From positions 5,022,001 through 5,086,000 of the forward strand of contig NC_012522.1 of NCBI RefSeq assembly GCF_000010805.1: a stretch of 64,000 nt of DNA, in the 5' to 3' direction. Shown here piece after piece: positions 26,771-34,511 of this stretch. How positions within the stretch are numbered: the first letter of the stretch is position 1; every line of letters starts with the position of its first letter. The notes under the pieces are model-generated. The model was not told where the DNA came from and made no database searches. It worked only from the letters and a program-made list of their open reading frames with translations. The stretch is from Rhodococcus opacus B4 (GTDB taxonomy: Bacteria; Actinomycetota; Actinomycetes; Mycobacteriales; Mycobacteriaceae). Both the position numbers and the translations under genes were made by a program.

Positions 26771-26792
26771 CATCACTTCCGTACGGGTGATG
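26771..26792. promoter_or_regulatory. inverted repeat CATCAC-N10-GTGATG near the adh-mce start
   Basis: Perfect 6-bp arms around a CCGTACGG core, 46 bases upstream of the alcohol dehydrogenase start. Shape and place suit a repressor or activator site for the 12-kb operon. Confidence 0.4.
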
Positions 26793-26972
26793 TTAGGTAG
26801 GTCACAAGGCTGAAAAACAGGGGTGAAGGGCAAGTTCGCTCCAATCTCCCCCTTCACTCCCCCGGTGGGGGGAGGTGGGAGAACGGGGCCACATCGTGGA
26901 CTGACCGACCGTCGCTCCGATGAAGTACCCGAACCACCCTCTGGTGCGACGCGGTGGCGAACGCGGGCGCGA

Positions 26973-26987
26973 GAGACTCGAGTCACA
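26973..26987 (+). promoter_or_regulatory. island motif, copy 1 (GAGACTCGAGTCACA)
   Basis: Identical over 15 bases to the sequence upstream of the P450 gene at 30675-30689 (opposite strand). The core GACTCGAGTC is a perfect 10-bp palindrome. It lies 44 bases before the hydrolase start. Confidence 0.55.
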
Positions 26988-27031
26988 TCTCAGGGTTTCT
27001 TTGGCCTGGCTCACACTTCAGGAGGAAACGA

Positions 27032-28390
27032 ATGTCTGTTGATCCTTCGGCGATCATCGTCGGGGTAGCCGCGGCAATCGGAGGTATCGTGCATGGAACG
27101 GATCTGCCAGAGCCCGCGCAAGGCATTGCGACGCAACAGGTTCAGTCGATAGTAGAGGCCGCACCGGGGCTCGACGTGCAGATCGACCAGTCCATTGCGA
27201 ATCTGCCCCCAGAAGTTCAGGATCCAGCTCGTCGAGCTGTCGACGCCGCGGCCGCTGCCGTTGCGGATGCAGTAGCACCATATCTACCTCCCGCGCCGCT
27301 GCCGGCAGCCCCGCAGGATCCGTTGCCTCCCAGAGATCCCCGACCCGAGGGCAACGTCGGTCCCCAGTCCTCCGGGCCGGTTCCGACGGAGCCGTACTCC
27401 CCGTCGTGGTGGCCGACACCGGCGACGGATGATGGAATTGCGCAAGGAGAGAGTGATGACGTGCTGTCGCAATGGGTGCCGTCGGTGCTCGATTCCTCCG
27501 CAGCGACGTCGCCGGCTATCGGTTCGATCGCCGTCTTCGTTCCGTGGTTTCAGAAGGCCGGCGCCCTCTGCGACGGCGTGAAGGCGCCCGTTCTTGCCGC
27601 GCTGTACTCCGCGGAGAACGGCTTTCGCTATGGTGCCACCGCTCCGGTGTCACCGTCCGGCGCTCGCGGTCCGGGCCAGTTCATGCCTGCCACCTGGGCA
27701 AAGTACGGCAAGGACGCCGACGGGGACGGGAAGGCCGACATCCTCGACGTCGCAGACTCGGTGATGGCCTCGGGCCATCTTCTGTGCGACATGTACGAGC
27801 AGATCGAACAGTGGAAATCGCAGGGCGAGGTGGTCGGCGACACGCTCGACCTCACGATCGCGGGGTACAACGCGGGCGTCGGCGCCGTTCGACTGCATGG
27901 CGGTATGCCCTCGGGTGAGGCGGATTACGAGAATCAGACGAAGCCCTACGTCGCGAAGATCCGCGCTTCCGAGTCGCGATATGCCTCGCTTCTCGGGGTC
28001 TTCGGAGGCGGAACGGACGGCATCGGCGGCAAGATCGTCGAAGCCGCCGTCCAGTACCTCGGTCTCCCGTACGTGTGGGGGGGCGGGAACGTGAACGGTC
28101 CCTCGGCGGGCGGTTTCGACTGCTCCGGTCTGACGTCCTACGCCGTCCACGCGGCCACGTCCGGGTTTTCCCTTCCCCGCACGTCCGAGACGCAGTGGAA
28201 TGTCGGTGTGGAGGTGCCGCTCGCGGATGCGATGCCGGGCGATTTGCTGTTCGGGAACTGGGGCCCGGCGGGTCCCGGACATGTCGCGATCTACGTGGGG
28301 AACGGGCAGATGGTCCACGCCCCGACGACCGGCGACGTGGTGCGCGTCGCGCCGGTGTTCGAGGGGATGAAGGCTCGCCGGGTGGTATGA
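27032..28390 (+). CDS. two-domain peptidoglycan hydrolase (lytic transglycosylase plus NlpC/P60)
   Basis: A 452-residue wall-lytic protein. The N-terminal 30 residues are mildly hydrophobic but lack positive charge, so secretion is uncertain. A proline/alanine-rich linker (about 85-135) leads to a transglycosylase domain (about 165-300; catalytic Glu in YSAENGFRYG, then GARGPGQFMPATW). The NlpC/P60 domain follows (about 330-452; Cys in FDCSGLTSYA, His in GHVAIYVG). The domain pair cuts both glycan and peptide parts. ATG 27032 has AGGAGG upstream. Its promoter carries the same 15-bp motif as the P450 gene, hinting at co-regulation with the catabolic island, perhaps to fit the Mce apparatus through the wall. 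Confidence 0.85.
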   Translation: MSVDPSAIIVGVAAAIGGIVHGTDLPEPAQGIATQQVQSIVEAAPGLDVQIDQSIANLPPEVQDPARRAVDAAAAAVADAVAPYLPPAPLPAAPQDPLPPRDPRPEGNVGPQSSGPVPTEPYSPSWWPTPATDDGIAQGESDDVLSQWVPSVLDSSAATSPAIGSIAVFVPWFQKAGALCDGVKAPVLAALYSAENGFRYGATAPVSPSGARGPGQFMPATWAKYGKDADGDGKADILDVADSVMASGHLLCDMYEQIEQWKSQGEVVGDTLDLTIAGYNAGVGAVRLHGGMPSGEADYENQTKPYVAKIRASESRYASLLGVFGGGTDGIGGKIVEAAVQYLGLPYVWGGGNVNGPSAGGFDCSGLTSYAVHAATSGFSLPRTSETQWNVGVEVPLADAMPGDLLFGNWGPAGPGHVAIYVGNGQMVHAPTTGDVVRVAPVFEGMKARRVV

Positions 28391-28407
28391 ACGGCGTCTC
28401 GTAACGC

Positions 28408-28441
28408 GAAGTGCGCCAAGACGTCGGTCCTGGCGCACTTC
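28408..28441. terminator. bidirectional hairpin between the hydrolase and DUF2834 genes
   Basis: Perfect 11-bp stem (28408-28418 and 28431-28441, arm GAAGTGCGCCA) with a 12-base loop between two converging genes. Confidence 0.75.
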
Positions 28442-28465
28442 CCGTGTCGTGTACCTGCCGGCCGG

Positions 28466-28894
28466 TTACGGGCTCGTCGACGCGCTCGATTCGCGGCCGT
28501 CCGACGACGACACCTGTTGTCCGGGAACGTGGCTGGCGAGGAACCGCTCACGAACGATGAGATAGAACGGAAACGCCATCGACACGCCGATGTAGGACAG
28601 CAGAACGAAGACCACGCCCCATTTGCGGCCCATCCCGATCCGCACGGTGTCGGTGAGAACCCACACGATGAAGACCGCCCACGCGATCAACATGTCGATG
28701 CTCAGGAAGGCCGCCGTGCCGCCCGGCTCGATGCCGTCGCCGAAGAACTCGACCGGGTTCGAGATGTTGCCGCCGTCGCCGATCCAGTCGAACGCGAACG
28801 GCCACGTCAGGAGTAGCGCCGCGACCCCGGCGACGAGGTAGCAGGCATGCCGGACGTTCATTGCCGTGTCGCGGTGTCGTTGCGTCGTCACCAT
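28466..28894 (-). CDS. DUF2834-type membrane protein
   Basis: A 142-residue protein with about three membrane helices (YLVAGVAALLLTWPFAFDWI, LSIDMLIAWAVFIVWVL, WGVVFVLLSYIGVSMAFPFYL) and a serine-rich tail. The layout matches the DUF2834 family, whose role is unknown. The ATG at 28894 begins one base after the ferredoxin stop, with AGGTGAC upstream, so it is the third gene of the P450-ferredoxin-DUF2834 unit. It may help to place the redox system at the membrane or handle the lipophilic substrate; this is speculation. Confidence 0.7.
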   Translation of the reverse strand: MVTTQRHRDTAMNVRHACYLVAGVAALLLTWPFAFDWIGDGGNISNPVEFFGDGIEPGGTAAFLSIDMLIAWAVFIVWVLTDTVRIGMGRKWGVVFVLLSYIGVSMAFPFYLIVRERFLASHVPGQQVSSSDGRESSASTSP

Positions 28895-28895
28895 G

Positions 28896-29213
28896 TCACC
28901 TGCTGTCTGCGACTCGGACGTGGATCTCGGCGTCGCTGTCACCGACGACGAGCTGGCAGGACAGCCGGGAATCGTACTCGGCCGCATCCAGATATGCGAT
29001 CAGATCCGTCTCCTCGTCGGTCGGTTCGGTGAAGAAGTGGGTGTACTCCTTCGGGAGATGAACGTGGCAGGTGGCGCAGGCGCAACTGCCTGCGCATTCG
29101 GCGACGATGCCGGGGAGATTGTTGCGGAGCGATGCATTCATGAGCGTCTCGCCGGGTTCGACGTCGACCTGCGCAGTCGTCCCGTCGGGCAGATGGTAGG
29201 TAACTTTCGTCAT
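28896..29213 (-). CDS. [2Fe-2S] ferredoxin partner of the CYP108-like P450
   Basis: A 105-residue putidaredoxin/terpredoxin-type ferredoxin. Cluster ligands are in AECAGSCACATCH (C-X5-C-X2-C) and SRLSCQL. It lies 66 bases downstream of the P450 gene on the same strand, so it should be the P450's direct electron donor. In the Pseudomonas terp operon the ferredoxin terpredoxin likewise accompanies the P450. It is similar to the other ferredoxin in this window (10770-11090). A ferredoxin reductase gene is not present nearby. Confidence 0.88.
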   Translation of the reverse strand: MTKVTYHLPDGTTAQVDVEPGETLMNASLRNNLPGIVAECAGSCACATCHVHLPKEYTHFFTEPTDEETDLIAYLDAAEYDSRLSCQLVVGDSDAEIHVRVADSR

Positions 29214-29279
29214 GTTGGTGGCGCTTTCTCGCGGGAAGGCGGTGCGCCGAAGCGGTTCTCGCCTCGGCGCGCCACCGGG

Positions 29280-30602
29280 TCAGGCGAATGTCAGGTGGAC
29301 AGGGAGACGCCGGAGTCCGCCGACGAAGTTCGTCTGGATCATCTTGGGATCACCGGTCACCTCGACGCGCCGGAGTGCGGGCAGTAGCTCCTCGAGCATG
29401 ACCTTCATCTCGAGCTTGGCGAGATGCTGTCCGATGCACATGTGCGGACCGTAGCCGAAGGCGATCTGCTTGTTCGGGCGTCGATCGATGTCGAAGGTGT
29501 CCGGATTGTCGAACACCTCGGCATCCCGGTTGCCGGACTGGAACAGCAGCATCAGGCGGTCGCCGGCCTTGATGGTGCGTCCGCGGAGTTCGTAGTCGCG
29601 CAGAGCGACGCGGGTGAACTGCTTCACCGGCGACACGATCCGAAGTGCCTCGTTCACTAGGTGCGGAACCAGACTGATGTCGCCCTGGACACGCTCGAGG
29701 ATGTCGGGACGCGCGGCCAGCTGTTGCAGGCATCCCGCGAGGGTGCTGGCCGTGGTGTCGTGGCCGGCGGTGGCGATGGCGACGAACCATCCGTACGCGA
29801 AGGTCTTGGGGAAGTACTCCCCGCTCGCGTCCTTCGCGACGGCGATGAGGGTAGCCAGATCGTCGCGCGGTTCGGCGCGCCTGCTCTCGACGAGAACATC
29901 GAAATACGCGTAGAAGTCCGCGATCGCCGCCGCCCACTGCTGTGCCGCGGCGTCGGGAGACAGGGTTTCGACGTCGTCGCGCTTCGCGTCCGGGTCGGCG
30001 ACCCCGAAGAGGTCCTGCGTCAGCGCCATCATGCGTGGTTCGTCTTCCACGGGAACACCGAAGAGCGACATGATGACGTGCAGCGGGAAGAACACTGCGA
30101 ACTCGTGCACGGCATCCAGGTCTGGCTTTCCGGACACGAGGCGCGTGACGGATTCCCGCGCGGTCTCGCGAATGCGGTCTTCCCACTTCTTGAGGTTCGC
30201 AGGACGGAACCAGTCGAACGCGACGTCCTTGATCGTGGTGTGTTCCGGCGGGTCGAGGTAGGGCAGCGCGTCGAGGATGCGGAGACTGCCGCCGGTGAGA
30301 GTCTTCGTGAACTCGTCACCGGCCTGATTGGCGAGAATCGGGTTGTGCGAGCCCTTGTTCTCGCCGCCGCCCGCACTGAAAATCTCCGGCTGTCGCTCGA
30401 TTTCCATCAGGTCGGCGTGCTTGCTGACCAGCCAGAGGGGGTCGTACCCCTCTACCCGTGCCTGCCCAAGGGGCTGGTTCTCGCGGAGCCACCGGTAGGC
30501 CTCGTACAGTTTGGCGTCGTTGCTGTGTCCCTCGGGGAGGACGATCTGTCTGCCTATTTCGTCGGGAACTGTTGTGGTGTCGGCGGATTCGACTGTCGTC
30601 AT
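29280..30602 (-). CDS. cytochrome P450, CYP108 (P450terp)-like
   Basis: A 440-residue class I P450. Haem Cys389 is in FGYGPHMCIGQ, the I-helix AGHDT is at 279-283, and the ExxR pair is Glu318/Arg321. Long stretches agree with what I know of CYP108A1, the alpha-terpineol hydroxylase of Pseudomonas: LPEG near residue 22, YRWLRENQPL, EGYDPLW, KHADLMEI, TQDLFGV, and TNFVGG near the end. CYP108A1 oxidises an allylic methyl group, which fits the alcohol and aldehyde dehydrogenases of the mce operon. ATG 30602 has AGAAGG upstream. Substrate identity is inference; family identity should be checked by alignment. Confidence 0.85.
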   Translation of the reverse strand: MTTVESADTTTVPDEIGRQIVLPEGHSNDAKLYEAYRWLRENQPLGQARVEGYDPLWLVSKHADLMEIERQPEIFSAGGGENKGSHNPILANQAGDEFTKTLTGGSLRILDALPYLDPPEHTTIKDVAFDWFRPANLKKWEDRIRETARESVTRLVSGKPDLDAVHEFAVFFPLHVIMSLFGVPVEDEPRMMALTQDLFGVADPDAKRDDVETLSPDAAAQQWAAAIADFYAYFDVLVESRRAEPRDDLATLIAVAKDASGEYFPKTFAYGWFVAIATAGHDTTASTLAGCLQQLAARPDILERVQGDISLVPHLVNEALRIVSPVKQFTRVALRDYELRGRTIKAGDRLMLLFQSGNRDAEVFDNPDTFDIDRRPNKQIAFGYGPHMCIGQHLAKLEMKVMLEELLPALRRVEVTGDPKMIQTNFVGGLRRLPVHLTFA

Positions 30603-30674
30603 GATCAACCTTCTCTCTGGGGTGGGCTGAAGCGAGCCGGACGCATGAGGGGCACCCCCTACGTCCTCATGCTC

Positions 30675-30689
30675 TGTGACTCGAGTCTC
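30675..30689 (-). promoter_or_regulatory. island motif, copy 2 (GAGACTCGAGTCACA on the minus strand)
   Basis: Exact 15-base match to 26973-26987, 73 bases upstream of the P450 start. The inner GACTCGAGTC is a perfect palindrome. Confidence 0.55.
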
Positions 30690-30703
30690 ATGGATGGTCG
30701 AGG

Positions 30704-30718
30704 CGGGTGCGTCACCCG
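30704..30718. promoter_or_regulatory. palindrome CGGGTG-CGT-CACCCG
   Basis: Perfect 6-bp arms around a 3-base centre in the divergent region between the P450 and the lipase, adjacent to the island motif. Possible operator for either gene. Confidence 0.3.
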
Positions 30719-30833
30719 GATGAGGTGTTTTGATCCCGCTTCGGAGGGGTTGAGCGTCGCTGAGTGCGCGCGAGGCGGCACTTGGCCGCTTTGGTCGTAC
30801 AATATCTATACTTTGACCGAACTGAGTGGCAGA

Positions 30834-32072
30834 ATGCTGTCCATGGCGCGGACGAGGCGATGGTCGTTCTTCCTGGCAGCGGTCGTTACCGCGGTGGGCC
30901 TGGGTCTTACAGCGGTGAGCGGGCCTGCACTGGCCGAGATCCCGCCACCATCCGAGGACCCGTTCTACACAGCTCCGGCCGGATACGAGGCGCAGCCCGA
31001 CGGGACGATCCTGCGGTCGCGGTCGGTGGCCGCCACGGCGTTGAGCGTGCCGCTCCCGGTCGACTCCTGGCAGCTGCTGTACAAATCCCTCGACTCCCAC
31101 CGAAATCCGGTGGCCGACGTTGCCACGGTCCTGGTCCCGAGAACTCCGTGGACCGGCGACGGGCCCCGTCCCCTCGTCTCCTATCAGACCGCGGAGGACA
31201 GTCTCGGATCCCGTTGCGCCCCATCGTATGCGCTCACGGCGGGCCTGGAGGCTGCGACCTCGAACGCAGCATCCGAGTCACTGATGATCGCGAACCTACT
31301 GTCACGCGGGTGGGCGGTCGTCACCGCCGACTACGAGGGTCCCGATTCCGAGTTCCTCGCCGGCCCGCAGGCCGGTTACGCGGTTCTCGACGGGGTTCGC
31401 GCCGCGCAGCTTTTCGGACCTGCGGGACTGGGCGTGAACGCTCCGACGGGGCTGTGGGGGTACTCGGGTGGAGCATTCGCCACCGCCTGGGCAGCGCAGC
31501 TCCAGCAGGCTCATGCCCCCGAGCTGGACGTGTATGGAATTGCTCTGGGCGGGTTGCCTGCTGATCTCGAGGCGACGATGCGGAATGTCGACGGCGGGTA
31601 CGGCTTCGGACTCACCTTCGGCGGGGTGACCGGAATCGATCGCGCGTACCCCGAGAAGCGGCTGAGCCAGCTGTTCACCGGCGAAGGCCGGGCGGCCATG
31701 CAGGCGAGTGGCGCGGCCTGCACCGTCGAACTGATTGCAAAGTACGCGTTCCGCTCGCTGCACGACTACACGATCGACCCTCGGCCGTTCGACTTTCCCG
31801 ATCTGCGGGACGCCCTCGCGGAGAACAGTCCCACCGCGGTCGGCACCGGGTCACCGATCTACAGCTATCACGCGGAAGCCGACGAACTGGTGCCCGTCGC
31901 GGTCCACGACGAGTACGTCCGTCAGGCCTGTGCTGCGGGCGACACGGTGCAGGTGGTGAGACCTTCCGGCGGAAGCCACAACACCACGTTGATCTCCGGC
32001 GCGCCGGGTGCGATCGACTTCCTCGCAGCACGTTTCGCCGGGATGCCTGCTGTCGACGACTGCCATAGGTGA
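30834..32072 (+). CDS. secreted lipase (LIP-family triacylglycerol lipase)
   Basis: A 412-residue alpha/beta hydrolase with a signal peptide (RTRR, then FFLAAVVTAVGLGLTAVSGPALA, with cleavage after ALA). The nucleophile is in GYSGGAFAT, the acid in SYHAEADELVP and the histidine in GSHNTTL. The pattern is the secretory lipase family common in Rhodococcus and Nocardia, acting on glycerides or other esters outside the cell. Two ATGs (30834 and 30843) are possible; neither has a strong binding site. A hairpin follows the gene, so it is probably transcribed alone, divergent from the P450 unit. Confidence 0.82.
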   Translation: MLSMARTRRWSFFLAAVVTAVGLGLTAVSGPALAEIPPPSEDPFYTAPAGYEAQPDGTILRSRSVAATALSVPLPVDSWQLLYKSLDSHRNPVADVATVLVPRTPWTGDGPRPLVSYQTAEDSLGSRCAPSYALTAGLEAATSNAASESLMIANLLSRGWAVVTADYEGPDSEFLAGPQAGYAVLDGVRAAQLFGPAGLGVNAPTGLWGYSGGAFATAWAAQLQQAHAPELDVYGIALGGLPADLEATMRNVDGGYGFGLTFGGVTGIDRAYPEKRLSQLFTGEGRAAMQASGAACTVELIAKYAFRSLHDYTIDPRPFDFPDLRDALAENSPTAVGTGSPIYSYHAEADELVPVAVHDEYVRQACAAGDTVQVVRPSGGSHNTTLISGAPGAIDFLAARFAGMPAVDDCHR

Positions 32073-32078
32073 GCAATG

Positions 32079-32111
32079 CCCCGAAGGGGTGACGATTCCA
32101 CCCCTACGGGG
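32079..32111 (+). terminator. hairpin terminator after the lipase
   Basis: 12-bp stem (32079-32090 and 32100-32111) with one mismatch and a 9-base loop, 6 bases past the lipase stop. Confidence 0.7.
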
Positions 32112-32215
32112 TAATGCGCTGGGGTAATGCACACCATACGTTGGAGCTGAGTTACTACGAGGTAACGCCTGTTGCCTTCAGCCCAGGCCTGACCGTCTGA
32201 AGAAGTGGAGTTCCG

Positions 32216-33304
32216 ATGGCAGCCCCCAGTTCGATCGAACGGCAGATCGCGGAGGCGACCTGCGATGTGGGCACGGCCCATCAGGCGGGGCCGGAGTGCA
32301 ACGCACTCGGCCAAACGAATGTTTTCCTTGGCAACAGTATTCAATCGAAGGCCATCGCGCACCTGTTGCGTGTGACGGTCAAGCCCGCACTCGGTGTCTG
32401 GGCGCGAGTGCCGAGCACGAGCTGGGCCGCGCGAGTGGTTGACCAGGCCGCGCGTGTGCTACCTCCGCTGGACGGGGTAGGTCATCGGCGTGTGCGCCTG
32501 ATGAACTGCGATGCGGACTGGATCCAGGCGCACGACGCCGATCTCCACAGCGTGGTGCTCTACCTGCACGGTGGCGGCTTTCTTTCCTGTGGCCTCAACA
32601 CGCATCGGCGACTCGCTTCCCGAATCTCGCAGTCGGCCGATGCCAGCGTGCTCAGTGTCGACTACCGGCTCATGCCCACGCATACGATCGATGACGCGGT
32701 AGCCGATGGTATCGCCGGCTATCAGTGGTTGTTGGCTCGAGGATTCTCGCCCGCACAAATCGTCATCGCCGGTGATTCCGCCGGCGGATACCTCGCGTTC
32801 ATGGTGGCGCTCGCCCTCGACGATCTGGGGCTGCCACGGCCGGCCGGGCTCGTCGCGTTGTCGCCGCTCACCGACCTCGACCCGGCAAAGAAGCTGCAAC
32901 ATTCCACGTCGGAGCGATGTCCCGTTCTTCCCCGATCCGCGCTGTCGGCGTTGAGTTCTTTCGCCATGCGGGTCGAACACCGCTCTCGTGGCGTGTCGGG
33001 GCTGCCGCCGTCTCCCGTGGACGCAGACCTCCGTCGATTACCTCCGGTTCTGCTGCAGGTGGGGTCCAAAGATCTGCTGTATCCCGATTCACGGACGATG
33101 TTCGATCGTCTGGTGGAAGCGGGTGTTCCGGCTTCGCTCGAGATCTGGGACGGACAGTTCCATGTGTTCCAGGTAGCCGCAGATCTCGTGCCTGAGGCAC
33201 GGAAGGCGATCGCGCGTGTCGCGGAGTTCATTCGGGGGAGGACCACCGTTCAAGGTGGTGATGCGGAAGGTGGTCACGTTGGTACGGCACGCGAGATCGC
33301 CTAG
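32216..33304 (+). CDS. HSL-family alpha/beta hydrolase (esterase/lipase)
   Basis: A 362-residue intracellular esterase of the hormone-sensitive-lipase group. The oxyanion motif HGGGF is at 118-122 and the nucleophile Ser188 is in GDSAGG. The Asp is in LLQVGSKDLLYPDS and the His in WDGQFHVFQ. An N-terminal cap of about 90 residues precedes the fold; the C-terminal tail after about 345 is glycine-rich and unlike the family. GGAG lies upstream of the ATG. It is followed after 28 bases by the flavohaemoprotein gene. Substrate unknown; acyl esters are expected. Confidence 0.8.
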   Translation: MAAPSSIERQIAEATCDVGTAHQAGPECNALGQTNVFLGNSIQSKAIAHLLRVTVKPALGVWARVPSTSWAARVVDQAARVLPPLDGVGHRRVRLMNCDADWIQAHDADLHSVVLYLHGGGFLSCGLNTHRRLASRISQSADASVLSVDYRLMPTHTIDDAVADGIAGYQWLLARGFSPAQIVIAGDSAGGYLAFMVALALDDLGLPRPAGLVALSPLTDLDPAKKLQHSTSERCPVLPRSALSALSSFAMRVEHRSRGVSGLPPSPVDADLRRLPPVLLQVGSKDLLYPDSRTMFDRLVEAGVPASLEIWDGQFHVFQVAADLVPEARKAIARVAEFIRGRTTVQGGDAEGGHVGTAREIA

Positions 33305-33332
33305 CGGCTCCGCCGGTCTGTAGCTCGCGCTG

Positions 33333-34493
33333 ATGGATACGGAAACTGTTGCGCTCGTGAGATCGACCTTCAGGGCTGTCGCTTCGTTCCCGGGCGGCCC
33401 CGGGGCGCTCGCCAGCGCGTTCTACGCAACTCTGTTCGCGACCAATCCCGAGGCACGGGAGTTCTTTCCCGCGGCCATGGATACGCAACGCGACCGGTTG
33501 GTCCGAGCCATTGGTCATGTCATCGATCGGTTGGAGGCACCGGAATCCGTGCTTCCATATCTGGCCCAGCTCGGGCGGGACCACCGAAAGTACGGAATCG
33601 ACGACTCGCACTACAGCGCGGTCGGCATCGCTCTCGTCGCCGCGCTGGAAAAGGTGTGTGAACCGCGCATGTGGACCACGGAGGTGGGAGCTGCGTGGCG
33701 ACGGGCGATCACGCTGGTCACCGACGTCATGATGGATGCGGCCCGCTCGGAGACAGGGCCGCCGAGTTGGGTCGGGACGGTGCGCGAACACCGCAGGGTG
33801 CGTGACGATGTGGCCGTCGTCAAGCTGCAACTCGATCAACCGATGCCCTATGCGGCTGGTCAGTATGTGAGTGTCCAGGTCCCCGGCCGTCCCCGGATGT
33901 GGCGCCACCTGTCACTCGCCACGCCGTGGAGTGCCGATGGAACGGTCGAGTTCCATGTGCGGAGGGTTCCGGGTGGCTGGGTCAGTCCCGCAATCGTCGA
34001 TCATGCCCGGGTCGGCGATACCTGGGTGCTCGGGTCGCCTGTCGGCTCACTCGGCGACGCCTCCGACCCTGGACGTGACCGCCTGCTGATCGGGGTCGGT
34101 ACCGGGACGGCTCCACTGCGTGCCCAGCTCCTGCGCATGGCCCGGCAGCCGCGCAATCGACGCACTCACCTCTTCGTGTCCGGTAGGTACCCGTGCGACC
34201 TCTACGACCTCGAAATGCCGTGGGGAATAGCGCGGACCAACCCGTGGCTCACCGTGGTGCCAGTGGTGGAGGAAAGTGCCGATCCGTGGTGGTTCACGGG
34301 TCGATCCGAGGTCCCCGCGGGCATGCATCCACTGCTGGTCGGCCCAGTGGGATCGGTCGTTGCGGGCTATTCGAACTGGACCGACCACGACATCCAGATT
34401 TCGGGTTCGCCCTCGGCGATCCAAACCATCAAGTTTCGGCTGCAAGCGGCTGGTGTGGAGTCCGGAAGTATCCGCCACGACCCCTTGTCGTGA
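33333..34493 (+). CDS. flavohaemoglobin-like globin/FAD/NAD protein
   Basis: A 386-residue fusion of a globin domain (about 1-140) with a ferredoxin-reductase-like FAD/NAD domain (145-386). The proximal histidine is His84 in LGRDHRKYGI and a B10 tyrosine is likely Tyr31. The FAD motif is RHLSLATP in place of RxYS, and the NAD site is GVGTGTAPL. Flavohaemoglobins turn NO and oxygen into nitrate. The altered flavin motif (Leu for Tyr) and missing canonical heme-pocket details place it among the divergent group found in actinobacteria, which may be a lactate/quinone-linked or peroxidase-like type. The neighbouring lipases give no hint of role. Confidence 0.8.
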   Translation: MDTETVALVRSTFRAVASFPGGPGALASAFYATLFATNPEAREFFPAAMDTQRDRLVRAIGHVIDRLEAPESVLPYLAQLGRDHRKYGIDDSHYSAVGIALVAALEKVCEPRMWTTEVGAAWRRAITLVTDVMMDAARSETGPPSWVGTVREHRRVRDDVAVVKLQLDQPMPYAAGQYVSVQVPGRPRMWRHLSLATPWSADGTVEFHVRRVPGGWVSPAIVDHARVGDTWVLGSPVGSLGDASDPGRDRLLIGVGTGTAPLRAQLLRMARQPRNRRTHLFVSGRYPCDLYDLEMPWGIARTNPWLTVVPVVEESADPWWFTGRSEVPAGMHPLLVGPVGSVVAGYSNWTDHDIQISGSPSAIQTIKFRLQAAGVESGSIRHDPLS

Positions 34494-34511
34494 GCCACTG
34501 GCGATCTGGGT

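Larger units (their letters stand above)
26725..27031. promoter_or_regulatory. divergent control region of the adh-mce operon and the hydrolase gene
   Basis: 307 bases without a gene. It holds an inverted repeat at 26771-26792, the island motif at 26973-26987, and ribosome binding sites at both ends (AGGAG before the alcohol dehydrogenase, AGGAGG before the hydrolase). No clear sigma-70 promoter was seen. Confidence 0.5.

Noticed and set aside
29661..30833. The upstream 390 codons of the frame that contains the secreted lipase
   Set aside because: They are antisense to the P450, and the signal peptide at 30834-30930 fixes the true start.
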